Below, one piece after another: positions 1 to 50,699 of a stretch of DNA of 64,000 nt. The translations under genes and the position numbers were made by a program. The notes under the pieces are model-generated. The model did not search any database. It was not told the origin of the DNA and saw only the letters and a list, made by a program, of their open reading frames with translations. The stretch is from Aplysia californica (taxonomy: Eukaryota > Mollusca > Gastropoda > Aplysiida > Aplysiidae). Position 1 is the stretch's first letter. Every line of letters starts with the position of its first letter. The DNA is taken from the NCBI RefSeq assembly GCF_000002075.1, contig NW_004797274.1:2126018-2190017 (forward strand), given 5' to 3'.

Positions 1-42
<42 letters not shown>
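1..42. repeat. (TC)n microsatellite
   Basis: Uninterrupted TC dinucleotides at the left edge, directly abutting the donor side of chitin-binding exon 7. Confidence 0.98.
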
Positions 43-46
<4 letters not shown>

Positions 47-52
47 ACTCAC

Positions 53-10586
<10,534 letters not shown>

Positions 10587-10990
10587 TTCGGAGGGTCTGA
10601 AATGATTTGGGCAGGCAGCAACGGGTAGCTCTCCACCCTCTGGTCGTTACTTATGTACCCGGGCCGAGCCTGGGACATGGTAAACATGGAGGACCTGACC
10701 AGAGTTGAAAAGTTCTATCTAAACATAGGCGTGTTACAGATAAAAGCTTTTGACAGCAGCTCGCTTTTTCTCTATGGAGTCTTGAAGCAGGAAAGAAAGG
10801 GGGGGTGTGGTGGTACGGGAATGGGGGTGGGGGAGGGTCGCTTTTTCTCTATGGGGTCTTGAATCGGGGGATGGGTGATGTGGTACGTGGGGTGTGCTCT
10901 CTGTTTTTCTATGAAGTCTTGAATCAGGGCACAGTAGTTGTGATGTTGGTGGTATCTGGATGTATGTGTAAAGGGAGGAGGGGGCACCTA
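10587..10990 (-). promoter_or_regulatory. 5' region of the chitin-binding gene: TATA-like site and a minisatellite
   Basis: Read on the minus strand, GTACATAAGT lies at about 10649-10658, some 65 nt before the ATG, and is a weak TATA candidate. Farther upstream a motif of about 25 bp (ctttttctctatgg, then gtcttgaa on the plus strand) recurs at about 10764, 10840 and 10902, separated by G-rich spacers. Function is inference from position. Confidence 0.35.
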
Positions 10991-11529
10991 TCAGCTAACA
11001 CTAACAGGGGTGTAGTCACGGAAATGAAGGGGTTACGCATGGCGAGTAAATGTCATTGGGCGGTAATGATACGGAGATTAGAAATAAAGTACCGAGCTTA
11101 CCTTAATCAGCGTAATTCTGTCTCGATTTGTGCTTCTTTTTTCAGATTTTCTGTCTGTCTGCTTGTGTCATACCTGTGCAGTTGGGTTCATTTTCTTGTT
11201 GTTTGTTTGTTTGTTTGCTTGTTTGTTTGTTCAATGTTTCATGCCCCAATCGACACAAATTAGACAAAAAATTGAGAGTGTGATCTTGAAGCACGATTTT
11301 CCCAGGACAGCATATCCTCAACAAAGACGAAGGTCTTAAGTTTATCCTGGCCGAACTAAGACAACCTATGCACGGTAGTATGCTAACAGTAAGCACTCGC
11401 TGATCTGCAGTTTAATATTTTTTAAAAATATATTTGATAAATAATGAATTGTACTTTTTCCTTTCTTTTGTCTGAGACTGATGTACATGCGTCTCGTCCA
11501 GTCATGCAGAGGAAGAATCCCACCTCCGC

Positions 11530-11532
<3 letters not shown>

Positions 11533-11623
<91 letters not shown>

Positions 11624-11742
11624 AGTGAGTGAGTGAGAGAGAGAGAGAGATCGGGAAGTGGATGAGCGAGAGAGTGAGAAAGAAAGAAAGAGAGAAAGAG
11701 AGAAAGAAAGAGAGAGAGAACGAAGGGGGATGGGCAAGAGAG

Positions 11743-11799
<57 letters not shown>

Positions 11800-11936
11800 T
11801 GGGGGAGAGAGGTGGGGGAAAGAGTGGGATAGAGAAAGAGACAGAGAGAGACAGGGAGAGGGGTGGCATACGTCCACTCTCAAACACACATACAACCCCC
11901 CACACACACACACACACACACACAAACACCCCCCCC

Positions 11937-12021
<85 letters not shown>

Positions 12022-12033
12022 ACACACACGCAC
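11533..12033. repeat. Compound (TC)n-(GA)n-(CA)n block
   Basis: TC to 11620, GA-rich with variants to about 11860, CA to 12030. The TC/GA junction is a large near-palindrome. Intergenic, between the chitin-binding gene and the LINE. Confidence 0.97.
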
Positions 12034-12363
12034 ACACAAACGTTCTTACAAAGGCACACCCAGGTCCAAAATTCCTCCCCAGCCTGGGAGAGAAATCCTA
12101 TCGTTAGAACATTAGAAAATCGCCCGCTCTCATTGTAAGCTCGGTTGTTGGGGGGCCAGTCTCAAACACCTCTGTTGCTAAGCCGGACTCCGGTTCTTAG
12201 GAGGCTGTATACCTCTTTGCTCCCCACCAGATGACGGTAGATTGCCTTCTGTAAAGTGGCGGGACAACTGGCCTCCAAAACCCTATTTACAGGGAACATG
12301 CTGACTGGGGAGATTTCAGCCGCTGCCACCAAAGTATCAGTCTCTGCATGACGTCACAACTAC

Positions 12364-12375
12364 TTAATAATAATG

Positions 12376-12466
<91 letters not shown>

Positions 12467-12476
12467 CAACAACAAC

Positions 12477-12535
<59 letters not shown>
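12364..12535. repeat. (AAT)n tract at the LINE 3' end
   Basis: About 170 bp of AAT with an AAC patch. On the minus strand it directly follows the LINE 3' end and is probably its expanded tail. Confidence 0.95.
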
Positions 12536-12538
<3 letters not shown>

Positions 12539-14863
12539 TATATGGCTCTTTATGTCTATGCAGACGGTCAATTTAGCTTAAGATGGTCTCAAGGTTGTCT
12601 TCATGCAGCTTCTTTCATGGTTAATTTTTCCTATGTTTGAAGAGCAGATTCTGCAGTGTCGTAAATCGAAGCTCTGTATTTCCGCTGTTTTCCTTTCGTC
12701 GTTGGCGCTTCTCAGCCTTGTTGTTTCTAAGGCTGCTCTCTAGCATTTTAGTTCTTTCCTTTATCATTTTTCCTCCATGTTTTCCTGTCCTCAGCTATTT
12801 CTTTCCAGATGTCAACATCTACTCCAAGCTTAGATAAGCTGTTTTTGCAGGTGTCTTTGTACCTCAATTTTGGTCTTTCTCTTTGTCTCTTTTCCTGGGC
12901 AAGTTCTCCATAGAGAAGTTGCTTCGGAATCCGGTTGTCGTCCATTCTCTTGACATGGCCCAGCCATCTCAATCTTTTTAAACACAGGATAGTTGTCATG
13001 CTCTGGAGGTTTGCCCGTGCCAACACTTCAACATTTGTAACCTTGTCACGCCACGAAATGCCTAAACTCTTGCGGCAGCATCTGAAATGGAAAATGTCTA
13101 GGCGCTTTTCTTGTCTGCTGTACAAGGTCCATGTTTCAGATCCATAAAAGAGTGTGCTGAGGACACATGCTTCGTAAATCTTGATCTTTGTTTTGATGGT
13201 TAAACTTTTGTTTTCCCATGCTCGTTTTGTCAGCCTTCCAAAAGTTGTTGCTGCTTTCCCTATCCTGATGTTGATCTCATAATCAAGTGACGTAGTAGAG
13301 CTGATGGTAGACCCCAGGTAACAGAACTTGTCCACTGTCTTAAGTTCCTTGTCGTTCAGCCATATATGGCTCTGCTCTGCACCTTCTTGGGTAAGGATGA
13401 CTGTTTTCTTAACACTGATGACCAAGCTAAAGACCTTGCATGCCGTTGATAGGCGGTCCACCATTGTTTGTAGGGTTGATTCACTGTGAGCAACAAGAGC
13501 AACATCATCGGCGAAGAGAAGTTCTCGTACTGTTGTTTTGTTGATCTTGGACTTGGTCTTGAGTCGAGCAAGATTGAAGAGCGACCCATCAGTTCTCCAG
13601 TGGAGGAAGACATCCCCTGGTGACTCTTTGAATGCGTGTTGTAGTGAGACAGCAAAATAAGTGCTAAATAGGGTTGGTGCTAAGACACAACCTTGCTTTA
13701 CTCCGCTATTGATGTTGAAACTGTTTGACGTTGAACCGTCAAACTGAATGGTGGCCTTCATATCTTCGGGGAATGAGATGATGAGCTGTAGCAGTATTGG
13801 AGGACATCCAATTTTTCCCAACACCATGTACAGTCCTGATCTACTGACTGTATCAAAAGCCTTTGTCAGATCGACGAACGCAGTATGTAAAGGCAGTTGT
13901 AGCTCCCTGCATTTTTCTTGTAGCTGACGAATATAGAAAAGATCATGTCCATTGTTTAGCGGTTTGATCTGAAACCGCATTGGCTCTCTGGTAGGACTCT
14001 TTCTGCTAGTTTCTGAAGTCGCTTCAGGATGATCCTAGCGAAAGCTTTCCCAGTGATGCTTAGCAGCGAGATGCCTCTATAGTTGTTGCAATCTCCTTTG
14101 TCCCCTTTGTTTTTGTAGAGTGTGGTGATTTTGGCATCTTTCATGTCATGTGGAATTTCTGCTTTCAGCCAACAAGTCGTTAGTAGGGTGTAGAGAGAGG
14201 TATGGGAGGAGGGTCTCTTTGTTCTCTTTCAGCACTTCAGCAGGTATGTTGTCATTTCCTGCTGCTTTTCTGCAAGCGAGTTCATCGAGAGGAGAGTTTT
14301 TCTTCTGTTGGTGTTGTATCAAGTTCTGACTTTTCGGAGAGCTGAGGAATGGCCTCATGCAGCTGTCTATCAACATGTCGCTCCTCTGAGTATAAGTCTG
14401 AATAATGTTCCACCCATCTTTCCATTTGTTTCTTCTTGTCTGTCAGCTGTTCACCCGTCGCATATTTTAGAGGTGTCACTTTGTTGGCAGTTGGTCCAAT
14501 AGCAACTCCTATGTTTTCGTACATTTCCTAATATTACCTGTATCGCTGGCCTGTTGGATTTCTGAGCATAACTTGTCCCAGTACTGATTGGCACACTTTC
14601 TGGTTTCTCTTTGAAGGTTGGATTTAGCAGCACGTAGTTGTTGCTTTTTACTCTCCGTTGAATTTGTGTTGTGTTCTATCAGAATCTTTCGCTTTTTCTC
14701 GAGTAGTGGTGCCAGTGTTGATGCACTTGCTTCAACCCAGTCCTCCCTGCACGGTCTTTCTATTCTAAAAGTAATCGACGTGGAATTATACATTGTTGAT
14801 CTCATGCTATTCCACATGTTGTCTGGGGATGAGCTATTTAGATGTTGGAGCTCTTCTTTAACA
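12536..14863 (-). mobile_element. Non-LTR retrotransposon (LINE), 5'-truncated, with long reverse-transcriptase frame
   Basis: A 410-codon open frame (13980-12748) carries reverse-transcriptase blocks: FVDLTKAFDTVSR, SGVKQGCVLAPTLFS, the catalytic LLFADDVAL and FCYLGSTI, then a C-terminal region with LRWLGHVKRMDD. Upstream pieces in other frames are KITTLYKNKGDKGDCNNYRG (about 14130), CRKAAGNDNIPAEVLK (about 14250) and a charged region to 14863. At least two frame changes therefore break the ORF (one near 13970 just after CGFRSNR, one or more near 14150-14300). The 5' end is cut by an AAT/AAC tract and the 3' end carries an (ATT)n tail. RTE-X- or CR1-like in style; the clade is not certain. 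It lies between the chitin-binding gene and IQCA1. Confidence 0.9.
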
Positions 14864-14866
14864 TGT

Positions 14867-14867
14867 C

Positions 14868-14963
<96 letters not shown>

Positions 14964-15050
14964 GCAACAACAGCAGCAGGAATAAGAATAAGAATAAGAA
15001 TAAAGAAAAGAATAATTGCTTTTGTATAGCGCATGTTCATGCTCTACAGC
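14867..15050. repeat. (AAT)n(AAC)n tract plus LINE/SINE-type 3' end
   Basis: AAT, AAC and AAGAAT repeats, and on the minus strand GCGCTATACAAAAGCAATTATT at 15013-15034 reads like the shared L2/SINE 3' end. An element with an ATT-type tail appears to be inserted at the 5' break of the LINE. Confidence 0.7.
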
Positions 15051-15059
15051 ATGCTCTAC

Positions 15060-15800
15060 GCACTTCACAACTATTATTACGCCATCACGATTGCCAGAAT
15101 AGTTTGGAAAATTCCCCGCAGCAACATCATTTTCTTGGTTTACCATTAATTAAGTAGTCTACACACTGAAAAGGTCGATTACGAGGTGATTAACAAGCCT
15201 GGTATGTGACAAAATAAGGCTTTAAGGGGTTCTTATGCGATGAAATAGTTGTAAGACAGGTTGAAGAAGCCAAAATGCCTGCATCTCAAAATCCATAATT
15301 TTGATCCGAATCGGAACTTTCAAGGTGTAACCCCCCCCTTTTTTTTTTCCTAATTAAGCAGCCTATTCACTGAAAAGGTCGATTGCTTTAATGTGGATCT
15401 TGCCTATAATTTGACACATGCGCGTTAGACTGCCATATGTGTAAGCCTTTGAAATTGAAAAACAGTCTTAACTGTCCAAGACGACCCCTCATCGTCAAAG
15501 AGAAAAGTGGTTGTCTTGGACAAAGTCATTATAGTATCTAAAAAAACGCAAGGGGAGGGGGGGGGGGGTAATTGTCGTTTGTGCGGTGGTTGTTTTGGAC
15601 AGGTGGTCATTAGCGCAGGTTCGACTGCTTTGTCTTATTAACTGTCGGGATATGACACAAAGTAGCAAGCAGCCACTTACTAATTATAGGCCTAACCAGT
15701 AACATAAATCAGATTGCCAGATGCGGCAGTTACTGTGTCTGCTAATGAAGTCGAGCTGTTTTGAGAAATTCTATTACTTGTGATGTTACATCCTCCCCTT
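15060..15800. other. Intergenic stretch with no gene
   Basis: It holds an approximate direct repeat (ACTGAAAAGGTCGATT at about 15163 and 15371) and a C/T- and G-run pair. No exon or reading frame recognised. Confidence 0.5.
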
Positions 15801-15805
15801 CTGTT

Positions 15806-16058
15806 TCTTTTTGTAAGAGTTCCACGGCACTTTCAACACAATAAGATGATACAAGTACCGAAGATTAGAGACAGTACAGGAGGTTTCTTTTAGTAAGAGT
15901 CTTCCGGCATTTGCAACACTAGAATGTCATGCAAGTGCCGAAGATTAGAGATGGCACAAGAGAGTAACAAACACAAAAAGAAGGAGGAGCGATGAGGACG
16001 ACAGATGTTTGATAGGAAAGAAGCAAACCACTCACACACCACCCGTCAACCACCCACA
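15806..16058 (+). repeat. H-family repeat copy 7 (tandem: partial then full)
   Basis: A partial copy with its own hairpin (15806-15886) is followed at once by a full copy (15887-16058), which ends CCACCCGTCAACCACCCA. Confidence 0.88.
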
Positions 16059-16059
16059 T

Positions 16060-16722
16060 CCTCTTCCCTTCAATGACTATGAAAATAAAACCATCACCGT
16101 TGATATTTTTAGCTCTTTCCTTCCATTTTTCGGTGTAGACTTATCATTACTTTCGAGGCGTAAGGCATCGACAAAGTTCAACACATTTACGAGTATCCTG
16201 TAGAGAGGATTTTCGCCAACCGTTTTGGTTATCACCCTGGAATGGGCCTGGAAATCCGTTCGGAGTATATATATCTCTCTCTCTTCTCTGCGGGACCAAG
16301 TCACGTCGTCTGATGCATGCTGTTTGCCATCAACGCCACCCGGCGGAAGGGGCGTTGGCCGGAAGTCACAGATTAGGCCTGTTCCTGTTTGGCTTTCGTG
16401 GTTTGAACTTGGTTTCTGGTCTTGTTTTCACGCCCTTGGAGAGGAGCGAAATGTTGGCAGGTGTTTACTTATGAGGCGAGACCTACGAATTGATGTTCTT
16501 CTCCGATAGCTGGATGATAGTGGTAATCAAGCGGGAAGACAAGGTGCAAAGAGTTCAATATTCTCTTACCAACTTTGTTAAAAAGTAGTTTTGAGCTTGA
16601 ATCGGGTTTTACGCTTCTTGTGATCCCCACTGCTGCTTATGTAGAAAGCCAAATTGATAAAGGTTTATTGACAGGCAGGTTAATCTTAAATCGAGACAGA
16701 GAAAGAGAGGATGGGGAGAAAG

Positions 16723-16781
<59 letters not shown>

Positions 16782-18890
16782 AGGGGGAGAGAGATTTAAA
16801 TTGATTTCATAGGCCTTCGGCCCATACATCTATTATGCTTCGACGGATATGCATGTTGGTGCACAGAGAGAGAGAGAGGGGGGGGGGGAGAGACAAACAG
16901 ACAGGCAGGCAGACAGACAGAAAGATAGATAGGGAAAGAGAGAAAGACAGAGAGAGAGAGACAAAGAGAGACAGACAGAGAGAGAGAGAGAGAAAGAGAG
17001 AGACTTCGTTTTAGTAGGGTTTTACTTACGGCGCTCGCAACTGCATACGGTCATATGAGCGCCAAAGAGAGGATGTCAATAGAGAAGTCCAAACGGGGAA
17101 TCGGGCTTACTCTGCTCACCTCTCTAGCCTCAACAGCACAAAGCCTGCTTCGACTATCAAGGCACACCGTAAATAGCATTTCACAAGAGAGTGACAAACA
17201 TACAAAAGAAGTAGAGTAAAATGACGATAGTTATAAGGACTTGAAAGAAAAGGCATCATTTCCCCCTATGTTGTTCCGGCACAGTATGAGCATGACATTG
17301 ATAAATCAGCCCATTAAAAATTCTAGAGTGCATAAGATCATGTTAATAACCCCCCCTTTGGGATTGGCCTAAAGACGACTTCAGTCTGTAGCACTGCCCT
17401 GGTTGGGGTGCGGGGGGGGGGGGGAGAAAGAAAGAGGGGATTAGAGGGATGTAGCAAAGAAAGAAAGACGAGCAAAAGAGAAAGAAACGAGGGGAGGGAG
17501 GCACAAAAGAGGAGAAACTTGCGTGGCAACTAAAAACTACGTCTTGTTCTTTTCCTTCAAAACAAAAGGAGAGTTGATCTCTTCACACAGAACCAAAATA
17601 AGTCAGCAACGCAAAACTGTCACAATACCTAATATGAATGAAATAATTAAAATATTATTACAATTATTCCCAAAACCAAGAATAACAACTGTTGTTGCTA
17701 CTATACAAAACAAGAAATACTGTTTCAATACCCCCCTCCCTCAATCTTCTTTTCTCTCTCCTGAAAGACAGAAAAAAATAGTCCAGTTCGGACTAACAAA
17801 AAAAGAGTGTTTAGAGCAATCTGTTCATGGATTTATTTTATTTTCAAAATTCAAGATGGAAACCAATGACTGTCTTTTTCACTCAAAAGATGGATTTATT
17901 TGATATCAAAACTCTTGAATAGTAAATCATAAAAGTATCATAGAATCTGTAAAAAAAATGTGTATGTACGAGTATAGTATATCTTAGAATGTCATACTCA
18001 TTATAGGTTTTGTTTGACAATTCACATTTCGTCTCAATGTGTAAGGTTTTTTTGGTACAAACTTTTAAAAAGTGAATTTACAGTTTAAAAAACAAAAAAC
18101 AAAGAGAAAAAGCAGACAGACAGACAAACAAACTTATAAATTATAAAGAAAACTGCCAATCTAGCAATGTCAGCTGCTTTAGATTCTTTTGATCACTTTC
18201 TCAACAAAATTAGCGCCCCGGTCTATCTGAATTCTTTTTTCACGGCAGAATGAGAGCAGCTACAAAGGGCAAGGAAAGACAATATAATAAGTAAAAATGT
18301 TCTCTTAGGTCAGTTGACAGTTGAAAGTAAAACAATAATATCACAGTTACTGCACAGTTCAAAGTTTTATTCATTTTAATGATCTTGTCACCCCACTTTT
18401 AACAAGGAGAAGGTCAACCCACAAGCCCCTGGAGCTACAATGTAACATCAGCAATAACAACTACAGTAACGACAACAACATAACAAAATTAACAACAACA
18501 ACAACCACAGTTGTTGTGTTGCCTCTGCTACATGAATACATGTTTTGTTTTGTTTTTTAAATTCTACTCCATTTAATTCAGTGTCTCTTTAAGCATGAGC
18601 GTACAAAATATTTATTAAAGGAAAGCACAAATTTTTTCTAAGCTATACATCAATCCATTCACATTGATCATAGTCATCCCAGCAATGCAATTAATTCTTT
18701 AAAAAAATATTTCAAGAATGGATTGTACACTGAAATACAGACAAAACATTTCAAAACACCTCAGATAAATAAGAATTACAGCTACATATATATAACGTAT
18801 TATCCGCATTTCATAAAGGCACACATGTTTGAGGAAATAAATATCAAAGTGATCAAACGCTTTGCTTGCACTCTTAGCCAATCTGAGCTG
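16060..18890. other. Intergenic stretch downstream of IQCA1
   Basis: GA-rich tracts at 16725-16785 and 16865-17005, the H copy at 17006, and AT-rich unique sequence from 17520 on, which probably includes the IQCA1 3' UTR (AATAAA on the minus strand at 18371-18366). No gene recognised. Confidence 0.5.
17006..17255 (+). repeat. H-family copy 8, subfamily 2 (long)
   Basis: Perfect stem GGCGCTC/GAGCGCC around the GCAACTGCAT loop. A segment of about 110 bp follows that is specific to subfamily 2 (GGGCTTACTCTGCTCACC), then the common right part (AGAGAGTGACAAACA, ATGACGATAG). Confidence 0.8.
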
Positions 18891-18897
18891 GTACTGA

Positions 18898-46556
<27,659 letters not shown>

Positions 46557-48250
46557 TGCCTTTAGAATAAATCCAAACTAAGGACCATGAACAAGTTCAG
46601 CTTGCTTCTCTTCAGCAGCTGTTAACACGCCATGTTTACAGTCACCATGACTACACTGTTGGAATGAATACTGAGTATCGATACCTGATAAATATAGTGT
46701 TTTCTTCATTAAATTTCAAGCAATGTTTATTAGCTTTATCGAGTACAAGAAAACTGGTAAGGTATCGAACTAAAAAAAATATAAATAAACGATAAATATC
46801 TATTACTGCATTATTTATAGCCTCTTTGGGTGCCTTCCATAAAGTCATAAGACCAGTTATTGCTAGGGTCTAAATAAAACGCCATGCAAATGTCCTGATT
46901 GGTTTGACATATGACATAATGGGTAAATAAACGTAATCAAACGCATTTCACCACTGTATAAATTTTTTATTACAGTAATGAAGAAAAATAAGCAGAAAAA
47001 AGAAGATGTACAAAAATAGCGAAACAGAGCCTCTATTGCATCGTTACTTACCTATGCAATAAATTTCTTTTACGGACATCCATCAAGTATTTATATAAGA
47101 GTGTTGCTTACAATTTATTTTCTTGAACTTACACAAAAAAATTAAATGAAAAAATCAATCACGTGAACATCTTAATATATATCTTACTGTAACACACTTC
47201 TAATTTTTATTCATGACATGCTCCCTATAGAGAGGGAGAAAATAAACTATAACCACAGTACGAAGTACGAATTGAAAATTGTAAACACAACAACGACCAT
47301 CAGAGTCCTCAGTTATCAGAGCATATATGACGCTCTCTAGCTGAGACTTGAGAGTACTGGTCAAGGTACAATTTAGGTCTACAACAGTAAACAACTGACA
47401 ACAGTTGATTTGATATATGACATACATATAGATCTATTAGAAACAGTTGACCTTTGCATTGGACTCATTGGTCATTGGTATTTTTGTTACTTTCCCTCCC
47501 GTCTCAAACTTAGCTACCCAGTTGTCCATCGGTGATTTTGTAGTTTCGTTCGTGTCAAGAGTAGGGGGGTTTTAGGGGGGCTTGCCCCCCGACCTAACAA
47601 AAACCATGGAGGGGGGGGCTGAATTTTACCATAATTTGACCCCTGAATTTTACCATAATTTGATGCTTTGCAGTTAGGTTGCATCCCTGTTCTTTGTGTT
47701 TGCCTTTTGAAAATCCTTTTGGTCATCAAGACTCAAGACTTCTGGATTTCTTCTCTGGATGTAAACAAATGGATCGTGGACTTTAACGAACGGAACTACA
47801 AGATCACCCCTTATTCTACTAAATAATATTGATGCGCTGAAGACGAATATCAACTTCTTTTCCGTCGCAAATTAATAGTTATTGTGATTGTTCTTTTTAA
47901 CTCTTGTCCTGCGTCTGTGCTGAGATTCAAATCTTATCAGCAACCGATTACGTCAGATGTTCCGGGCAGGCTGCCGGGGTCACTCAGTGTGTACTGTTGG
48001 TGTACAGCGCATGGGGAAACATGTGTTTTCGCCATGAATACCTTGAGAGTGTGTTAATCGATGATGAAAATAACGCTCTATCTTTCATAACTTTCTAAAT
48101 TCTATTTATAAAGTGTTACAAACACATGAATAATCCCCTCTTACAAGCTGATAAGACATTACGAGTAGTTACGCCCTTTCGAATGAAGCTTTCTAGACAC
48201 TCTTGTTGTTATGAATGACCTGGGGTTCGAAAGGGGATAATAATATGGAA
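46557..48250. promoter_or_regulatory. IQCA1 5' flank
   Basis: The first 90 bp upstream of the ATG are probably 5' UTR. No TATA box, CpG-rich block or known factor site can be claimed. AT-rich beyond, apart from the G/C-run repeat at 47555. Confidence 0.3.
47555..47660. repeat. G/C-run repeat with GGGGGG-CTTG-CCCCCC hairpin
   Basis: A G-run, TTTTA, GGGGGGCTTGCCCCCC, then CCTAACAAAAACC and a tandem ATTTTACCATAATTTGA. A related block (CAGGGGGCCTGCCCCCCTG, AATTTGATATTATAATTT) is at 50918-51000. Confidence 0.6.
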
Positions 48251-48870
48251 GAGGCTAGCCGTACTTAATGACGGCTAGACTGGCAGTCTAGCCGTACTTA
48301 AACTTAAGTACGGCTAGACTCGCAGTCTAGTCGTACTTATTCTTAATATGATGGCTAGACTGACCATTTACAAAGAATAGGCCTACTGAATTGTAAATAT
48401 ACATTTTTAGTGTTCAGTACCTAAAGTATTTGTGTATTTGAGACGAAACCAGGTGCCTTAATGACAGTGCATGTATTTTAAACCTCCTGTTTTCTAATGT
48501 TAATAGGGCCTAAGATAAGTACGGCTAGACTGGCAGTCTAGCCGTACTTAAGTACGGCTAGACTTCTTGTCTAGCCGTACTTTAGTATGGGTAGACAGCC
48601 AGGCTAGCCGTACTTAAGGACGGCTAGACTGTCAGGCTAGCCGTACTTAATATTGATGGCTGAATTGTAAATGAAATTTTTAGTTTGCAATGCCTAAAGT
48701 ATTTGTATTTCAGACAAAACTAAAAGGTGCCTTACTGACTTGCATGTATTTGAACCTGAATAATTACTAGATCTAGATCTAATGAGACCTGTGTACTTTA
48801 CAGGCTTGAGTCGATAGGGCCAAACCTAGATCTAAGTACGGCTAGACTGGCAGTCTAGTCGTACTTAAGT
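48251..48870. repeat. Tandem cluster of palindromes built on AAGTACGGCTAGACT
   Basis: About seven arms or whole palindromes (AAGTACGGCTAGACT, short centre, AGTCTAGCCGTACTT) fall in three groups (48251-48362, 48517-48660, 48835-48870). The groups are separated by two similar spacers (48365-48490 and 48661-48758; shared CCTAAAGTATTTGT and AAGGTGCCTTA-like phrases), so the whole looks like a repeat unit of about 270-300 bp. Confidence 0.85.
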
Positions 48871-49000
48871 ACGTTACTTCGTAATAATAATATAGGTTAA
48901 TTTCCGAATGTTTTGCACTCAAATTGTTCGGCCCAATTGTTCTTTGTACCTGCACAAATGGTATTCAAAATTATCAAACTAGCTTATTTTTTTCGAAGTG

Positions 49001-49052
49001 ACTATTTCTCCGAACGTTCGGAGAAATAGTGCCGATCTTTATTTCTCCGAAC
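49001..49052. repeat. 30-bp perfect palindrome with half site ACTATTTCTCCGAAC, plus extra arm
   Basis: 49001-49030 is self-complementary without loop. Another TTTATTTCTCCGAAC arm follows at about 49038-49052. Related arms GTTCGGAGAAATAGTGCC occur at 50387 and 50424. Confidence 0.85.
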
Positions 49053-49749
49053 GGTTTCCGGCTTCCGCTCTGGTCGTGATTGTTTGCCTATTTGCGAGAG
49101 TTCGGCGCCAACTTTCATTCCGTCATTCTGCGAGGTCTGGGAAGGAGCAAATCAAAGGTGGTATCTGTTCTCAGCTTCTCCTCCGGCCGTGTGCCCACTG
49201 GTTTAGCGAGGCGGGTACTGCCTGAGGCACCCGAGAGACGGAGAAATCTGACCCTCTTTTCTATTGAGTGGACGGTTATCGTCCATTTAAAAAAAAAACG
49301 GAGCAAATTTTTGGGTTTAGATCTATTTCAATTTTCAAGAGCTAGATCTAGTCTAGAGATTTTTAGATGAGTGTAAAAACGTGAAAAAGAAAGGTTTCAC
49401 AACAGAATGAAATCAAAACTAGAACAGCCCAGAAACAACCACAACAATTAACAAATAAGGGCGTGTGTCCACCTGTCCGAAGAAGATTGACCGTTTTAAC
49501 CCTAAATGTGCGTAATTTGTTTAAAAAAGTACAGGATATTGCATGGAAATTATGGAACCACACACAGGGGGCCTGCCAGTGTCAGTACATGTACTTGGTT
49601 TTGGTGGAACGCTCTAACATCTATATAGCACATTTAAATCTATACAGGTATATATATTTAGATTCTAATGAAGGTAGGAACATCAAATTAAATGACGTTA
49701 AACACAATACCTTTTGTATGAACATCAAATTAAATGACGTTACACTATA

Positions 49750-50380
49750 CAACCCCCCCCCCCCCCCCCCTTTTCCCCAACAAAAAAAAAATTAATAGAA
49801 AAACAACACATCAGAACAATAACAAGAAAAAAAAATACACACCAACAAAATATAACACCACAAAGAGGGAAAAATGAACGAAAAATAAAAGAGGAACAGC
49901 AATACAAATCGTATGTAACTGTAACGTATTCAACAAATCAACGTGGTGACAACAAGTGAGAAAGAGACGAAGTGAAGCTAAGTGAACTTTCTTTCAAAAG
50001 TAAAGAGTTTCATTTTCTTTTCTTTTTTTTTGACTTTTTCGGGGACCAAAAAATCGAGCCACGATTGATTGGTCACGGCCTCGACAAACGCAGATGCTAG
50101 CTCTATGTGTCGTTATCAATAACCCTCCATAGATCTAGATCTAGACAGCTCACGAGTGAACGCAACACATTAAGTTTAAGAGCAGCACCCTTCATAGGCC
50201 ACACGTCATATCTGTAGCGAAAAACTGTTTGGAACTGTAGCATTTCTTTATATAAATACGGACATTTTTTGGACCGATTGAACCATATTGTATACGAACA
50301 ATCTTTGGTAGGCCTATAATATAATTATAGATCTATATTTTATTTTTATTATCCGAAATATGCGGGAAAGGGTGTGATTT
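49750..50380. other. Intergenic, C-run and A-rich stretch
   Basis: A C-run of about 20 bp at 49751-49770, then A/C-rich and ordinary sequence. No gene recognised. Confidence 0.5.
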
Positions 50381-50386
50381 CAGAGT

Positions 50387-50443
50387 GTTCGGAGAAATAG
50401 TGCCCAGCTTTATTTTCCCGAAAGTTCGGAGAAATAGTGCCGG
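50387..50443. repeat. Second cluster of GTTCGGAGAAATAGT arms
   Basis: Two direct copies of GTTCGGAGAAATAGTGCC separated by about 20 bp that contain a partial opposite arm (TTATTTTCCCGAA). Confidence 0.8.
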
Positions 50444-50699
50444 CCTATTTTTTTATCAGGTAGCATCATTTCATACAAATCAAGCTCTTTTGAAAGATTT
50501 TGTATAGAAAAATGGAAGTCTAGTTTCCTGACTATCCTTTCGAGCTCCTCATGTCTAAGTGGGCCAATTTCTTTTATAATTTCATTGGACGAACATCTAG
50601 AACTACCAACTTGGCGTGTTTTGAATAAGACGTATGCCTCGGTTACAAACCAACGCAGGCGGTTCTAGAAGAAGGCCACAAACGCACAAACTCAAACAG

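Noticed and set aside
49002-49370. Overlapping open frames near the 30-bp palindrome
   Set aside because: No domain, no splice context and frames run through the palindrome.
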